64,000 bases of DNA, taken from the IMG/VR virus record IMGVR_UViG_3300030202_002773, positions 17,846 to 81,845 of that record; one strand, written 5' to 3'. Position numbers and translations under genes: made by a program. Positions 38,504 through 45,926 of this stretch are shown here, piece after piece (within the stretch, counting starts at the first letter, position 1; each line of letters opens with the position of its first letter). Source of the DNA: a virus. The notes under the pieces were generated by a model. That model ran no database searches, was not told the DNA's origin, and saw only the letters and a list, made by a program, of their open reading frames with translations.

Positions 38504-38718
38504 AAGCCTTCGTCTCTTTTTCCGTCTGCCATCATTTCAGCATGTGATTCTTTTTGCAATTCTTCATATTCATAATCTTCCATAGGTTCACAATGATCTT
38601 TGCATTGATAACAAAGACCTCTGTCTTCATCCATTTTTGCTCCGCAACAATCGCTTACCATGTCAGATCCGTAACCATCATCTATAGGGTTACTTAATTT
38701 CCAGTTATCATAGTTCAT
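38500..38718 (-). CDS. Small zinc-ribbon protein
   Basis: The protein has 72 residues. 'SDCCGAKMDEDRGLCYQCKDH' (read in pieces) gives a CC-x12-C-x2-C arrangement that should bind one zinc. The rest is very acidic, with 'EPMEDYEYEELQKE' toward the C-terminus. The zinc ribbon style 'VSDCCGA' is common in small phage proteins and in metal- or nucleic-acid-binding accessory factors. Its stop overlaps the start of the radical SAM gene by 4 bp, suggesting a functional partnership. It starts after the leader ATTAATCAATTAAAC, downstream of the structured RNA-like element at 38.75-38.92 kb. Confidence 0.7.
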   Translation of the reverse strand: MNYDNWKLSNPIDDGYGSDMVSDCCGAKMDEDRGLCYQCKDHCEPMEDYEYEELQKESHAEMMADGKRDEGL

Positions 38719-38742
38719 AATTTTTGTTTAATTGATTAATAA

Positions 38743-38927
38743 AAAAGAAAAGATAGTATAGGCTTGCCGTTGATTCACACTTATCTTAAACTGCTCTCCA
38801 TGTTCGCAGTAAAGTACTTACGCGCTTTCCTTCAATAAGTGCATCCGTTTTATCTGGACCTTCTATAGTGGCATCTTCTAACCACACGTAATGGGGCGGT
38901 ACTCATGTTCGCACTATACTTTCTAAT
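38743..38927 (-). ncRNA. Candidate structured RNA in a 209-bp gene-free gap
   Basis: No credible gene lies between the nuclease gene and the zinc-ribbon gene. The stretch is about 42-45% GC by hand count, far above its surroundings. Its ends pair: AGTATAG (38755-38761) with CTATACT (38914-38920). Inside are CACTTAT/ATAAGTG (38778-38784 with 38835-38841) enclosing the hairpin ACTGC/GCAGT (38790-38794 with 38806-38810). A GTGG/CCAC pair lies near 38868-38885. The 10-mer CATGTTCGCA occurs twice, at 38799-38808 in a hairpin loop and at 38904-38913 next to the closing stem. This is a compact fold with a closing stem, as in riboregulators. No T-loop or acceptor stem of a tRNA is present. After the closing stem the minus strand is T-rich, so it may end in termination. 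Confidence 0.5.
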
Positions 38928-39359
38928 CTATAATTGTGTTATAAGTTCAACAACTTCATCTACTTGCTTTTTGTTTCTTGGCATAAAAAGCACATATTGT
39001 TTGTTGTTGTCTTTAAGATGTTTTTTAAATAGCTTCCACCTTAAAGGAAAAGACTCATTTGCATAGCCTTTTGTTTCGATAATAAATTTACCGTTGGGAT
39101 CTACAAAATCAGGTGTATATGTTATAGGTCTGATTTTAGATCCTTTGTTATAAAGCTTTTTAGTTGTCCCTTCATAACAAGCCAATGGATAAACCATTGC
39201 AGGAAATATAGTAAATGTTTCCTCTTCGTATTTAACTTTAATTTTAGCTTCTTCTAATTTTTTATAACAATGTAACTCTAAATTAGATTTAAATTCGAGT
39301 CCTTTATACGTAGATTTTTTAGCATTCTTTACTTTAGATCTAGAGTACTTCCTCCTCAT
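38928..39359 (-). CDS. PD-(D/E)XK nuclease, T7 endonuclease I-like
   Basis: The protein has 143 residues, close to T7 endonuclease I (149). The catalytic set is E28 in 'KSNLELHCYKKL', D84 in 'YTPDFVDPNGK' and E95-x-K97 in 'FIIETKGY'. The spacing D84-E95-K97 and the early Glu match Holliday-junction resolvases of this type. It probably resolves branched replication or recombination intermediates before packaging. The N-terminus is very basic (MRRKYSRSKVKNAKKS), as expected for junction binding. It overlaps the metallophosphatase gene by 20 bp. A PD-(D/E)XK nuclease beside a metallophosphatase and primase is usual in crAss-like replication blocks. Confidence 0.85.
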   Translation of the reverse strand: MRRKYSRSKVKNAKKSTYKGLEFKSNLELHCYKKLEEAKIKVKYEEETFTIFPAMVYPLACYEGTTKKLYNKGSKIRPITYTPDFVDPNGKFIIETKGYANESFPLRWKLFKKHLKDNNKQYVLFMPRNKKQVDEVVELITQL

Positions 39360-40506
39360 AATTCATTACATTAGTTTGAAGGTACCCTTCCAGACCTCTA
39401 TTCTTATTCCAAATATACGCTTGACCACATCTAAGCGTTCCAACATATCCTTGTGTTTTATGCCATAAATCATTACCACAAATAGATGGGATAAATCTAA
39501 CTTTAGTTCCCATATATTCATTAAGCATTTCTTTATGTCTATGTCCACAGTGTACTTCTCTTACTTTAGCTCTACTCCACATAGCTGGTTGCTCTGTAGC
39601 TATAAGTAAAGGTAATTCTTGAGTTTTTTCTTTATCACCGTGTGTAAACATAATCATATTAATTCCATATTCATAGTATTTACGAGCATCTAAGCTATTA
39701 TCTACTGTTACATTCTTATTGTTTTTATATATAGCATCTAAAACTTCTCCTGCATAAAACATACGTTCGAAGTCATGGTTACCTTGTACAACAACAACAT
39801 CAACTGGCGCAAACTGAGCTAAGTAATCAATTGCTTTACTTACTAGGTGCCAGTATCCTCTAAAAGATTCACGCCATCGCATATTATCTTGCTGAGGTGT
39901 ACCTTTAGTAGTAGCTCGACTCATACCTTCTGAATTAAGTCCATCATTACCTACAGGTAATAAAAATCTATCTATTTCTAAACCGTCGGCTTTTTTATGT
40001 AGATCCATAATAGCTTGTATATAATGTTTTTCTATTATATTCATAGGCTCATCAGTTATCTTACCATAATGTATATCTGGGAGAGAAATCTCATAACAAA
40101 TAGGATCCTTATGTTTTTTGTACTTAACTTTAGGAACTTTAACACTCCTAGTTTTAATATAATCTAATAAATCTGCTTTAATGTTAGGCATTTCATGCCA
40201 CGAATTATGTGTAACAATACTAAATCTTTGTTCACCCATCATATTCTGCCAAAACTTTACAGATTTAACATCTGCTTGAGTTAAGCCATTTTCTTTAAGA
40301 TGGTCTAAATATTTAGTACTGCCTTTTAATTCATTTCCATTATCGTTATTCATTCTATCCTGAATACATTCTGCGGAAGTAACAGTTTTTTTACACTCTT
40401 GAATTAATACAGGATCTACGTCCCAATGTTCTGCTAACCAATCAACTCCTTTTTTCTGATAACTTTTTTTTGTTTGTAGTTTCTCAATAATTTCATCTTT
40501 TGTCAT
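39340..40506 (-). CDS. Calcineurin-like metallophosphoesterase
   Basis: The protein has 388 residues. The first about 135 are a helical N-terminal extension with a Lys-rich part. The phosphoesterase core then shows all blocks: 'LPDIHYGK' (D-x-H), 'PVGNDGLN' (GND), 'VQGNHDFERM' (GNHD), 'MFTHGDKEK' and 'VHCGHRHKE' (GHxH). Together these bind two metal ions. Related phage proteins are predicted nucleases or phosphatases acting on DNA ends. It lies between primase (14 bp overlap) and the resolvase-like nuclease (20 bp overlap), so it belongs to the replication/repair unit. Substrate is not clear from sequence. Confidence 0.85.
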   Translation of the reverse strand: MTKDEIIEKLQTKKSYQKKGVDWLAEHWDVDPVLIQECKKTVTSAECIQDRMNNDNGNELKGSTKYLDHLKENGLTQADVKSVKFWQNMMGEQRFSIVTHNSWHEMPNIKADLLDYIKTRSVKVPKVKYKKHKDPICYEISLPDIHYGKITDEPMNIIEKHYIQAIMDLHKKADGLEIDRFLLPVGNDGLNSEGMSRATTKGTPQQDNMRWRESFRGYWHLVSKAIDYLAQFAPVDVVVVQGNHDFERMFYAGEVLDAIYKNNKNVTVDNSLDARKYYEYGINMIMFTHGDKEKTQELPLLIATEQPAMWSRAKVREVHCGHRHKEMLNEYMGTKVRFIPSICGNDLWHKTQGYVGTLRCGQAYIWNKNRGLEGYLQTNVMNYEEEVL

Positions 40507-41488
40507 TTATTATATTTTTAAGTTCATTAAAACTACCTACTTTGCTAACCAAATCAGAAGGATCTTTAGATTTGAATTTGTCAGGCAGGCAGATATTTTC
40601 GAAACCATATAAATCACAAATTTTATTAGCCATTATTTGGCCTGGATTATTTTCTTTGTTAAAATCGTTGTCATATAAAATTTCTATTGTATTGAATCTT
40701 GTTTTTAACTCACTTATTAAATTTTTATCAGGTATTTGCATTTCACTTTGCATAGCTATAGAATTATAGCCTGCGGCATATAAACACATAATATCTTTGA
40801 GGGAAGAAGTAATAATAAGTCGCTCCCCTTTATCTGGGAGTTGGTCATAGCCTTGTATATCTGTTTTCTTTGTATTGCTTAACCACTTATTTTTTTCTTC
40901 ATAAGGAGAATAGATTTTATATCGATTTTTAAATTTAAAAGCATAACTGATTGATTTACACGTAAATCTATTGTTATTTATCCAAAAATGACTTATCGGT
41001 TCCACGGCAAAAGTATTAAGTATTTTTTTACTAACCAAATATTTTCGCCAAAAGTTCGCATCTTGTTTATTCCAAGGTCTTGCTTTCTTTTGAATTATTG
41101 TAAGTTTTTCAACAAGTTTGGGTTGATTTCTTCTATAGCCGAGATATCCCATTGTAAATAAGGATTCTTCTTTTTTATTACTTAAATTAAGATTAAAGTC
41201 GCAATCAATTATTTTAAGAGCGTCTATAAATGTACAATTATATTTAAATTGTACATAGCCAAAGCAGTTAAAAGTATGATCAGGATGTCCAAAATCTTTA
41301 TAAAGTAAATTTCCATTCCACATGATAATAGATGCAGTTGGTGTTCTATCTTCACGTAAATCACTACAAAATTTTTTACTTAATTCTTTAAAACTAGGAC
41401 AGTAATACATAAAAATGTCATACTCAGAAATTTTTCCAAGTATGACATCCGTATGTAAATGATCTTGACTGCTTCTTGATCTAATCAT
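40493..41488 (-). CDS. DnaG-type primase (Toprim)
   Basis: The protein has 331 residues. A degenerate zinc-binding-like front ('FCSDLREDRTPTASIIMWNG', then 'HTFNCFGYVQF') resembles the CHC2 module of phage primases, but only some Cys/His remain. The Toprim core is visible as 'GERLIITSSLKDIMCLYAAGYNSIAM' (in pieces), with the acidic residue of the first strand replaced by Ser at 'TSSLKD'. It continues with 'EILYDNDFNKENNPGQ', the DxD-like metal site (DNDFN). It would synthesise RNA primers for the phage replisome with the DnaB-like helicase at 44.4-45.3 kb. Its start overlaps the last base of the SSB-like gene. The changed first acidic residue should be checked by alignment. Confidence 0.78.
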   Translation of the reverse strand: MIRSRSSQDHLHTDVILGKISEYDIFMYYCPSFKELSKKFCSDLREDRTPTASIIMWNGNLLYKDFGHPDHTFNCFGYVQFKYNCTFIDALKIIDCDFNLNLSNKKEESLFTMGYLGYRRNQPKLVEKLTIIQKKARPWNKQDANFWRKYLVSKKILNTFAVEPISHFWINNNRFTCKSISYAFKFKNRYKIYSPYEEKNKWLSNTKKTDIQGYDQLPDKGERLIITSSLKDIMCLYAAGYNSIAMQSEMQIPDKNLISELKTRFNTIEILYDNDFNKENNPGQIMANKICDLYGFENICLPDKFKSKDPSDLVSKVGSFNELKNIINDKR

Positions 41489-42309
41489 TAAAATGGAAGA
41501 TCCTCTTCAACTGTTACTTTTTGTCCATTGTCTTTATTAATAACCCAGTCTTCATTTTCATCAACAGTATCAGGAGTTACCAATGTAGCTGTAGAAACAT
41601 AAGGTCCCCAAGTTAACTCTGGACAAGCTCCAACATCAGCATTAAATGCACCATAATCATCATTAAGTTTCTCTATAAATAAATCATCACGCTGAGGTTT
41701 TACTCTACCAAAGTATTTAGTATATACTTTTTGATATTTACCATCTTTAACACCTATAAGAACTCTAACTTCATTAGTAGATAAAGCTTCAACTAAATGT
41801 TTAATTTCTGTTATAACTCCATTAGATATTGCAGGCATAGAATCAAAAGATACTTCATCTCCTGATGCTACATTAGCCCAAGCTTTAGTAAAATTAATTA
41901 ACGTTTCTTCACCAGTATAAGCTTTTCTTTCACCTTCAGATTTCCACCATGGATATTTAAGTTCTCCTTCTTCATTTAATTCTTTACTAGGTTCAGTATT
42001 AGACCATGTAGATTGTCCAATAGCATTCATCCATTGATATTTACCTGCTTGAGAAACTCTAGGTTTATTTTGCATTAGTATTTCTAATTTAAAATTACCA
42101 TCTGAATTAGCTAGCCAAAATACAATTTTATTGTATTCTTCTCCACTAAATTCTACTTTGTAGTTTGGTTCTTGTTTTACATTAATGTCCATTGCATGTA
42201 ATTCCTCCATTGTTGGATTTACTGCTCTAACTTTTACATTAGTTAAACCTGAGTAAGTTTTAACACCACCCATTACTTCTTCTGTACTTGCATTACTTTG
42301 TATTGCCAT
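41488..42309 (-). CDS. ssb: Probable single-stranded DNA-binding protein
   Basis: The protein has 273 residues, longer than bacterial SSB. The clearest sign is the acidic tail ending in EEDLPF, nearly the DDDIPF tip by which SSB proteins recruit replication and repair enzymes. The body is beta-rich with many aromatics ('YNKIVFWLANSDGNFKLEILMQ', 'YTKYFGRVKPQRDD', each read in pieces), as expected for OB folds. It lies directly before the primase gene. An alternative is another replication protein with an SSB-like tip. The leader AACAATAAAAA precedes the start. Confidence 0.68.
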   Translation of the reverse strand: MAIQSNASTEEVMGGVKTYSGLTNVKVRAVNPTMEELHAMDINVKQEPNYKVEFSGEEYNKIVFWLANSDGNFKLEILMQNKPRVSQAGKYQWMNAIGQSTWSNTEPSKELNEEGELKYPWWKSEGERKAYTGEETLINFTKAWANVASGDEVSFDSMPAISNGVITEIKHLVEALSTNEVRVLIGVKDGKYQKVYTKYFGRVKPQRDDLFIEKLNDDYGAFNADVGACPELTWGPYVSTATLVTPDTVDENEDWVINKDNGQKVTVEEDLPF

Positions 42310-42337
42310 TTTTTATTGTTTTTGATTATTAATTAAT

Positions 42338-42940
42338 TTATAATTCGAACGTATCATCGTCCATTTCTAGTTCTTCTTCTTGCTGCTCTTTTACTACATT
42401 TAAAGTATCTTGAAAAGATGGAGGTTCTCCTAACTCATTTTCTAACTCTTCGTCAAAAGTTTCTTTTAATGTTTTACCATCTTCATTTACCATAGTTGTA
42501 AAAGCATCATTAAGAGCATCTTGAGCATCTTGATCAAGTTCTATTGGTTTTCCAGTTTCTGAATCTTCGGCTCTCCATTGAAGATCTTCATCAGGATCTG
42601 TAGGGCTAAGCAAATTTACAATATCTTTTTCAGTTTTTTCCATATTTTCTTGAATATCTTTAACTTCGTCTATAGTATCTTGTATAGCATCTTCTAAAGT
42701 CATTTGATTAGGATCTATAGCATCAGTCATATCATCTTCGAATGTAAAAGATAAAGGTTTCTTTTTACTAGGTCTTCTACCTTTAAGAAATGGATGCTTA
42801 AACATCTCATCTACTTCCCATGGTTTAATACCATACTTAATAGCCATCTCTGGTTTACTAATACCGTTTTTAAGATCTTGATCGATCATAGAAACAGTAA
42901 TTTTTTCAGGAGTTTCTCCTGGTGTTACAGTTGTTTTCAT
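42338..42940 (-). CDS. Acidic protein with N-terminal helix-turn-helix-like segment
   Basis: The start at 42940 (MKTTVTPGETPE) is preferred to upstream in-frame Mets because it avoids a long overlap with the ATPase gene and has an A/T-rich leader. It gives 200 residues. Residues about 10-55 read 'SMIDQDLKNGISKPEMAIKYG' and 'KPWEVDEMFKHPFLKGRRPSKKK', which looks like a phage HTH (cf. 'ISKPEMAIKYGI' as turn and recognition helix) followed by a basic patch. The remainder is extremely acidic and helical. It might be a DNA-binding regulator or a DNA-mimic-like accessory of recombination, given its place between the Sak4-like ATPase and SSB. I do not recognise an established family. Confidence 0.5.
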   Translation of the reverse strand: MKTTVTPGETPEKITVSMIDQDLKNGISKPEMAIKYGIKPWEVDEMFKHPFLKGRRPSKKKPLSFTFEDDMTDAIDPNQMTLEDAIQDTIDEVKDIQENMEKTEKDIVNLLSPTDPDEDLQWRAEDSETGKPIELDQDAQDALNDAFTTMVNEDGKTLKETFDEELENELGEPPSFQDTLNVVKEQQEEELEMDDDTFEL

Positions 42941-42963
42941 TTTAATCATTTTTTTATGTTTAA

Positions 42964-43662
42964 TTAATCTATAAATATATCTGACCAATTCATAGGCATG
43001 GTCTTACCTTTTAAATGTGCACATCGAGATCCTGCAGTTATATCATCCATAGAGTCAAATGAAACCATAGTTTCTTCTCCCTCTCTAAATATATAGCCAA
43101 CAGCATCTGCATTAGCGCAGGTAATTTGCTTGATCTTACCAGTTAAATCAAGGTCTTTAACAGCAACCTCTTTACCTTTCTTTTCAAGCATCTTATCTTT
43201 TAAATGTCCAACTAAGATAATATGATCCGCTAGTTTATTCAGTTTATCTATCCATTCTTTGTAGGCCATTCTTAAATATAAATAGCCAGCACCGTTAGGC
43301 AGTGATAGTACTGATGCACCAGGGTTCTTAGTATCAAAGTTTTTACCCATAGGAGTTTTCATATAAATTTTTTTAGCATAAGCTTCACACATTTCTTCTA
43401 GTTTAGATATAGTGTCAATAGCTATATATTTATATGGTCTTCCTTCTTTCATAATTGCTGAACCAATAGTTTGTAAATCTTTTAAACTATGAGCTTTTAC
43501 TTTTAAAGCATCAATCATATCTGATCCGTCTTCTAAGTCAATAATTAAACAATCATCAAGCTGTGATAATATAGTAGTCTTACCTATTTTAGGTGGACCA
43601 TATATTATCATGTTTTTAGGCGATTTACGGCTAGCCTTTACCTTCTCTTTTGGTAATTCCAT
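42964..43662 (-). CDS. Sak4-like RecA-fold ATPase
   Basis: With the start at 43662 (MELPKEKVKASRK) the protein has 232 residues. Walker A is 'IIYGPPKIGKTT' (about 19-30), followed by 'CLIIDLEDGSD'. A Walker B-like strand is 'YKYIAIDTISKLEEM', with further strands 'HIILVGHLKDK' and 'DADAVGYIFREG'. This is the single-domain RecA-like ATPase family (AAA_24/Sak4) common in phages, which supports strand annealing with SSB. An SSB-like gene lies two genes downstream, consistent with that partnership. The upstream extension to 43722 is unlikely: its codons overlap the small HTH gene and have no leader. Confidence 0.8.
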   Translation of the reverse strand: MELPKEKVKASRKSPKNMIIYGPPKIGKTTILSQLDDCLIIDLEDGSDMIDALKVKAHSLKDLQTIGSAIMKEGRPYKYIAIDTISKLEEMCEAYAKKIYMKTPMGKNFDTKNPGASVLSLPNGAGYLYLRMAYKEWIDKLNKLADHIILVGHLKDKMLEKKGKEVAVKDLDLTGKIKQITCANADAVGYIFREGEETMVSFDSMDDITAGSRCAHLKGKTMPMNWSDIFID

Positions 43663-43663
43663 A

Positions 43664-43834
43664 TTATTTAGTTTTAAGATATTCTCTAATTCTACTTTCA
43701 CTTCTATCAAGAACTTCCGCAATATTTTTTATAGACATGCGTTTAGTCTTTAATTTTCTAGCAATTGTAGCCATTTTAATCACTGCTACAGATTTTAAAT
43801 CTGTCCATTGTTTTGTCTTACTGTTCCAATTCAT
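43664..43834 (-). CDS. Small helix-turn-helix protein
   Basis: From the start at 43834 (MNWNSKTKQWTDLK) this is a 56-residue basic protein. Residues about 27-56 ('RMSIKNIAEVLDRSESRIREYLK') form a clear helix-turn-helix of the Myb/sigma-70 region 4 or resolvase C-terminal type. The motif I-x-x-I-A-x-x-L-x-R-S-x-x-x-I is DNA-binding. The longer form starting at 43891 would overlap a separate small gene. It ends 1 bp before the Sak4-like start. It may regulate the early block or act with a DNA enzyme. Confidence 0.65.
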   Translation of the reverse strand: MNWNSKTKQWTDLKSVAVIKMATIARKLKTKRMSIKNIAEVLDRSESRIREYLKTK

Positions 43835-43835
43835 A

Positions 43836-43973
43836 TTATGCTTGTTTTTTATACCAGACTCCCCTACCTTTAGCTTTACCGGTAAGTTCAACTGTTTTAA
43901 TTACTATTAATTCTTCTTCTTTAGAAGGATTATACTTTGGATTTTTGCTGTTCAGCTTTCTTTTTTTTGTCAT
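43836..43973 (-). CDS. Tiny basic protein, 45 aa
   Basis: This short open frame begins MTKKRKLNSKNPKYNPSK and ends GRGVWYKKQA. It is very basic at both ends with an acidic middle (EEELIVIKTVEL). It overlaps the 3' end of the upstream membrane-protein gene by 44 bp and ends 1 bp before the preferred start of the HTH gene, fitting the tight packing of this region. No family is recognised. Support comes from position and codon pattern only. Confidence 0.4.
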   Translation of the reverse strand: MTKKRKLNSKNPKYNPSKEEELIVIKTVELTGKAKGRGVWYKKQA

Positions 43974-44085
43974 ATTTTATTATATTATCCATTAATTTAT
44001 TTATTCCTTGTCTTTTTACATTATAAGCATACAAACTAGTGCATATAGCAAATATTCCTATTACTATTGTTATTATATATACCAT
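43930..44085 (-). CDS. Small single-pass membrane protein, 51 aa
   Basis: The protein starts MVYIITIVIGIFAICTSLYA, a clean transmembrane helix over residues 2-20. It is followed by a charged cytoplasmic tail rich in Lys and Gln (DKKKKAEQQKSK). Its start codon overlaps the stop of the preceding gene in a TAATG arrangement, a strong sign of coupled translation. It could be a holin-like, superinfection-exclusion or other membrane effector; nothing in the sequence decides. Confidence 0.55.
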   Translation of the reverse strand: MVYIITIVIGIFAICTSLYAYNVKRQGINKLMDNIIKYDKKKKAEQQKSKV

Positions 44086-44198
44086 TATTTCTTTGTTCTT
44101 TTATCTATATGCTTATCTATTTGGGAAGAAAAGTACATTCCTGTTACTAATCCTGCGCCCCAAGCTATTAAATGAGTGATTATCCAAGTTATTTCCAT
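44085..44198 (-). CDS. Small single-pass membrane protein, 37 aa
   Basis: Residues 3-23 (ITWIITHLIAWGAGLVTGMY) form an apolar helix with a GxxxG spacing, and the tail is short and charged (SSQIDKHIDKRTKK). It overlaps the upstream gene end by 10 bp, and its stop shares bases with the next start (TAATG). Two consecutive coupled membrane peptides suggest they work together in the envelope. Confidence 0.5.
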   Translation of the reverse strand: MEITWIITHLIAWGAGLVTGMYFSSQIDKHIDKRTKK

Positions 44199-44377
44199 TT
44201 GATATCATATTTTGTTATTAATTCATTTCTTTTTCTAATTAATTGTGATCTAGAAGCAGTTGGAGCTGAAAACATATCAGTTCTTTGTATATATCCAACA
44301 GCAGATTGCTTGCCTTCTAGGTTATTAATACTTTGAGTTAAGTTTTTTATTATTTCTTTTGCTTTTTGTTTTGACAT
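44189..44377 (-). CDS. Small early protein, 62 aa
   Basis: The start at 44377 (MSKQKAKEIIKNLTQS) is preferred over 44425, which lies inside the helicase gene; an A/T-rich leader precedes the chosen start. The protein is basic and helical at the N-terminus, with a possible 'ASRSQLIRKRNELITKY' helix at the C-terminus. No family is recognised. Confidence 0.45.
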   Translation of the reverse strand: MSKQKAKEIIKNLTQSINNLEGKQSAVGYIQRTDMFSAPTASRSQLIRKRNELITKYDIKWK

Positions 44378-44381
44378 AATT

Positions 44382-45338
44382 TTAATTTCTTTCGTTAATA
44401 GTAAATGTAGCCATTTCTGCTTCAAAGGGTATCATTCCAAGTAAACCATCTCTGTTCTTTTCTACATGAACAGCTAATAGTCCTACAGGATCCTCATTAC
44501 AGTATGTTTCTGTTATACCATACAAATCATATGGTCGTTGTAACATCATAACAACATGCGCATCTTGGCCAATACTATCACCACCAAACAAATCTGTTAG
44601 TAATGGTTGGTATTGCGCTTTAGCACGGTGTTCTTGCTCTATGTTACGATTAAGCTGTGATAGGAGTATATTTATAACTCCCATTTTAGCTTGCATCCAC
44701 ATACATCCTTTAGATAGCTCGTTAAGTCGTTGTAATTCTGACTCTGCTCTACCTACAACAAGACGTGAGTGGTCAAAGATATTTATAATTCTAGCATTAG
44801 GGTTTCTATTAGTTATTTCTACATTAGCTTCTTTAATATATTCTATATTTCTAGGAATATTATTAAAATAAATAGGATATTTTTTATATTTAGATACTTT
44901 ATCTTTATATAATTGATAGTCCTGTTCACTTAATTTTTCTTCTACAGATAATAGATCTAACACTTCTTTTTTAACATCTTTAGAGCCTGCACGTAATATT
45001 TGTTGATGACCAGGCATCTCAAAACTCCAGTATAATACTACAACTTTCTCTTTAAGTTCATTATCCAACAAGTCAAATATCATTTGATTACTAAATGCTG
45101 ATTTACCTACACCAGGTCTACCAGCAATTACGTACATTTTACCAGGCTGTAATCCACCTAATAAATTTTTATTTAGTCTTTTCCATTTAGTTGGGAAGAC
45201 AGGTCGTTTACCAAGCATACCAGTTCTAACTTCATTAATAGAAGTTGTTACAGACTGTTCTATGCTTTTAAATCCTCTACTCTTATAGGGATCTTGTGAT
45301 TCTTGGTTTAAGGGGGTCTTTTTGTATTGCATTTTCAT
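44382..45338 (-). CDS. DnaB-type replicative helicase (RecA fold)
   Basis: The protein has 318 residues, corresponding to the C-terminal motor domain of DnaB-like helicases without the usual N-terminal primase-binding domain. Walker A is 'IAGRPGVGKSAFSNQM' (about 71-86). 'VLYWSFEMPGHQQILR' matches helicase motif H1a (y.SLEM). A Walker B-like strand and 'INILLSQLNRNIEQEHR' with 'LTDLFGGDSIGQDAHVVMMLQRP' (in pieces) match the DnaB H3/H4 pattern S-QLxR...L.dLrgSg.IeQdADvV. It should unwind the phage fork with the primase and PolA. Either M1 or M3 could be the start. It overlaps the upstream gene by about 50 bp. Confidence 0.85.
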   Translation of the reverse strand: MKMQYKKTPLNQESQDPYKSRGFKSIEQSVTTSINEVRTGMLGKRPVFPTKWKRLNKNLLGGLQPGKMYVIAGRPGVGKSAFSNQMIFDLLDNELKEKVVVLYWSFEMPGHQQILRAGSKDVKKEVLDLLSVEEKLSEQDYQLYKDKVSKYKKYPIYFNNIPRNIEYIKEANVEITNRNPNARIINIFDHSRLVVGRAESELQRLNELSKGCMWMQAKMGVINILLSQLNRNIEQEHRAKAQYQPLLTDLFGGDSIGQDAHVVMMLQRPYDLYGITETYCNEDPVGLLAVHVEKNRDGLLGMIPFEAEMATFTINERN

Positions 45339-45840
45339 CTAAGTTTTCATACTTTTCCCAAGTATGGTTATTAATCCAGGTTTCTAAGTTTTGTAGATAT
45401 TCAAGACTATTTCTTTCAATTGCTAATTGTTTATCTAAACATTTCATTATATATTTATGTTTATATAATTTATTATTTACAATTTTTTTATACCTATCCC
45501 TAGCCTTTTTATTGGCCATAGCATCTGGATCTTTAGCATGCAACACCCTAACACCTCGTGAAGAAGAATTTACTTTCATAGGATACGTACTCACTAATTC
45601 AGCAAACATTGAATCAAAATCAGAAACAAAAAGATCGATGAATTCCTGTCTAATAACGTGAGTATCAACAGTTTCACCGATCTTTATGTATCCATTTTTT
45701 TGTAATTCTTCTAAATTTGGCTTTAAATTAAGATTGTTTAAATGGTTAAATCCTTTTCGATAGATGATAAATAAATATGTGAAATCATCAGCACTCATCT
45801 GTGTTTGAGTTAGTATTTCAAAATCTATATTTATCTTCAT
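45283..45840 (-). CDS. Probable replication accessory protein with winged-helix-like N-terminus
   Basis: The start at 45840 (MKINIDFEILTQTQM) is chosen over 45888, giving 185 residues; the upstream codons look non-coding. Residues about 8-60 ('LTQTQMSADDFTYLFIIYRKG', then 'LEELQKNGYIKIG') look like a helix-turn-helix or winged helix seen in phage replication initiators and helicase loaders. The rest is Lys-rich and helical. It ends about 50 bp inside the DnaB-like helicase gene, and this overlap suggests that they act together. A helicase-loader role is inference. Confidence 0.5.
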   Translation of the reverse strand: MKINIDFEILTQTQMSADDFTYLFIIYRKGFNHLNNLNLKPNLEELQKNGYIKIGETVDTHVIRQEFIDLFVSDFDSMFAELVSTYPMKVNSSSRGVRVLHAKDPDAMANKKARDRYKKIVNNKLYKHKYIMKCLDKQLAIERNSLEYLQNLETWINNHTWEKYENLDENAIQKDPLKPRITRSL

Positions 45841-45926
45841 ATCAAAAATTCTTTTATAGTTAAACGGAACATGGGTACAAATATACAAATCTTTTTCATA
45901 TTATAAAACTTTTATTTAATTATTTT

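Noticed and set aside
38740-38927. Short minus-strand frame (GTG start) reading MWLEDATIEGPDKTDALIEG and on to about 33 residues
   Set aside because: Codon pattern is tolerable but there is no leader, the start is GTG after a close in-frame TGA, and the strong base pairing of the segment explains it better as RNA. It is not excluded completely.
38743-38927. tRNA or tmRNA
   Set aside because: No TTCRANTC T-loop, no CCA-adjacent acceptor stem and no tmRNA-type ends on either strand.
40500-40769. 89-aa plus-strand frame opposite the primase
   Set aside because: The primase motifs on the other strand are real; this frame has shadow-type composition.
45296-45661. 121-aa plus-strand frame inside the early block
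   Set aside because: It is antisense to two overlapping coding frames, Cys/Leu/Ser-rich without a family pattern, and no plus-strand promoter is near.
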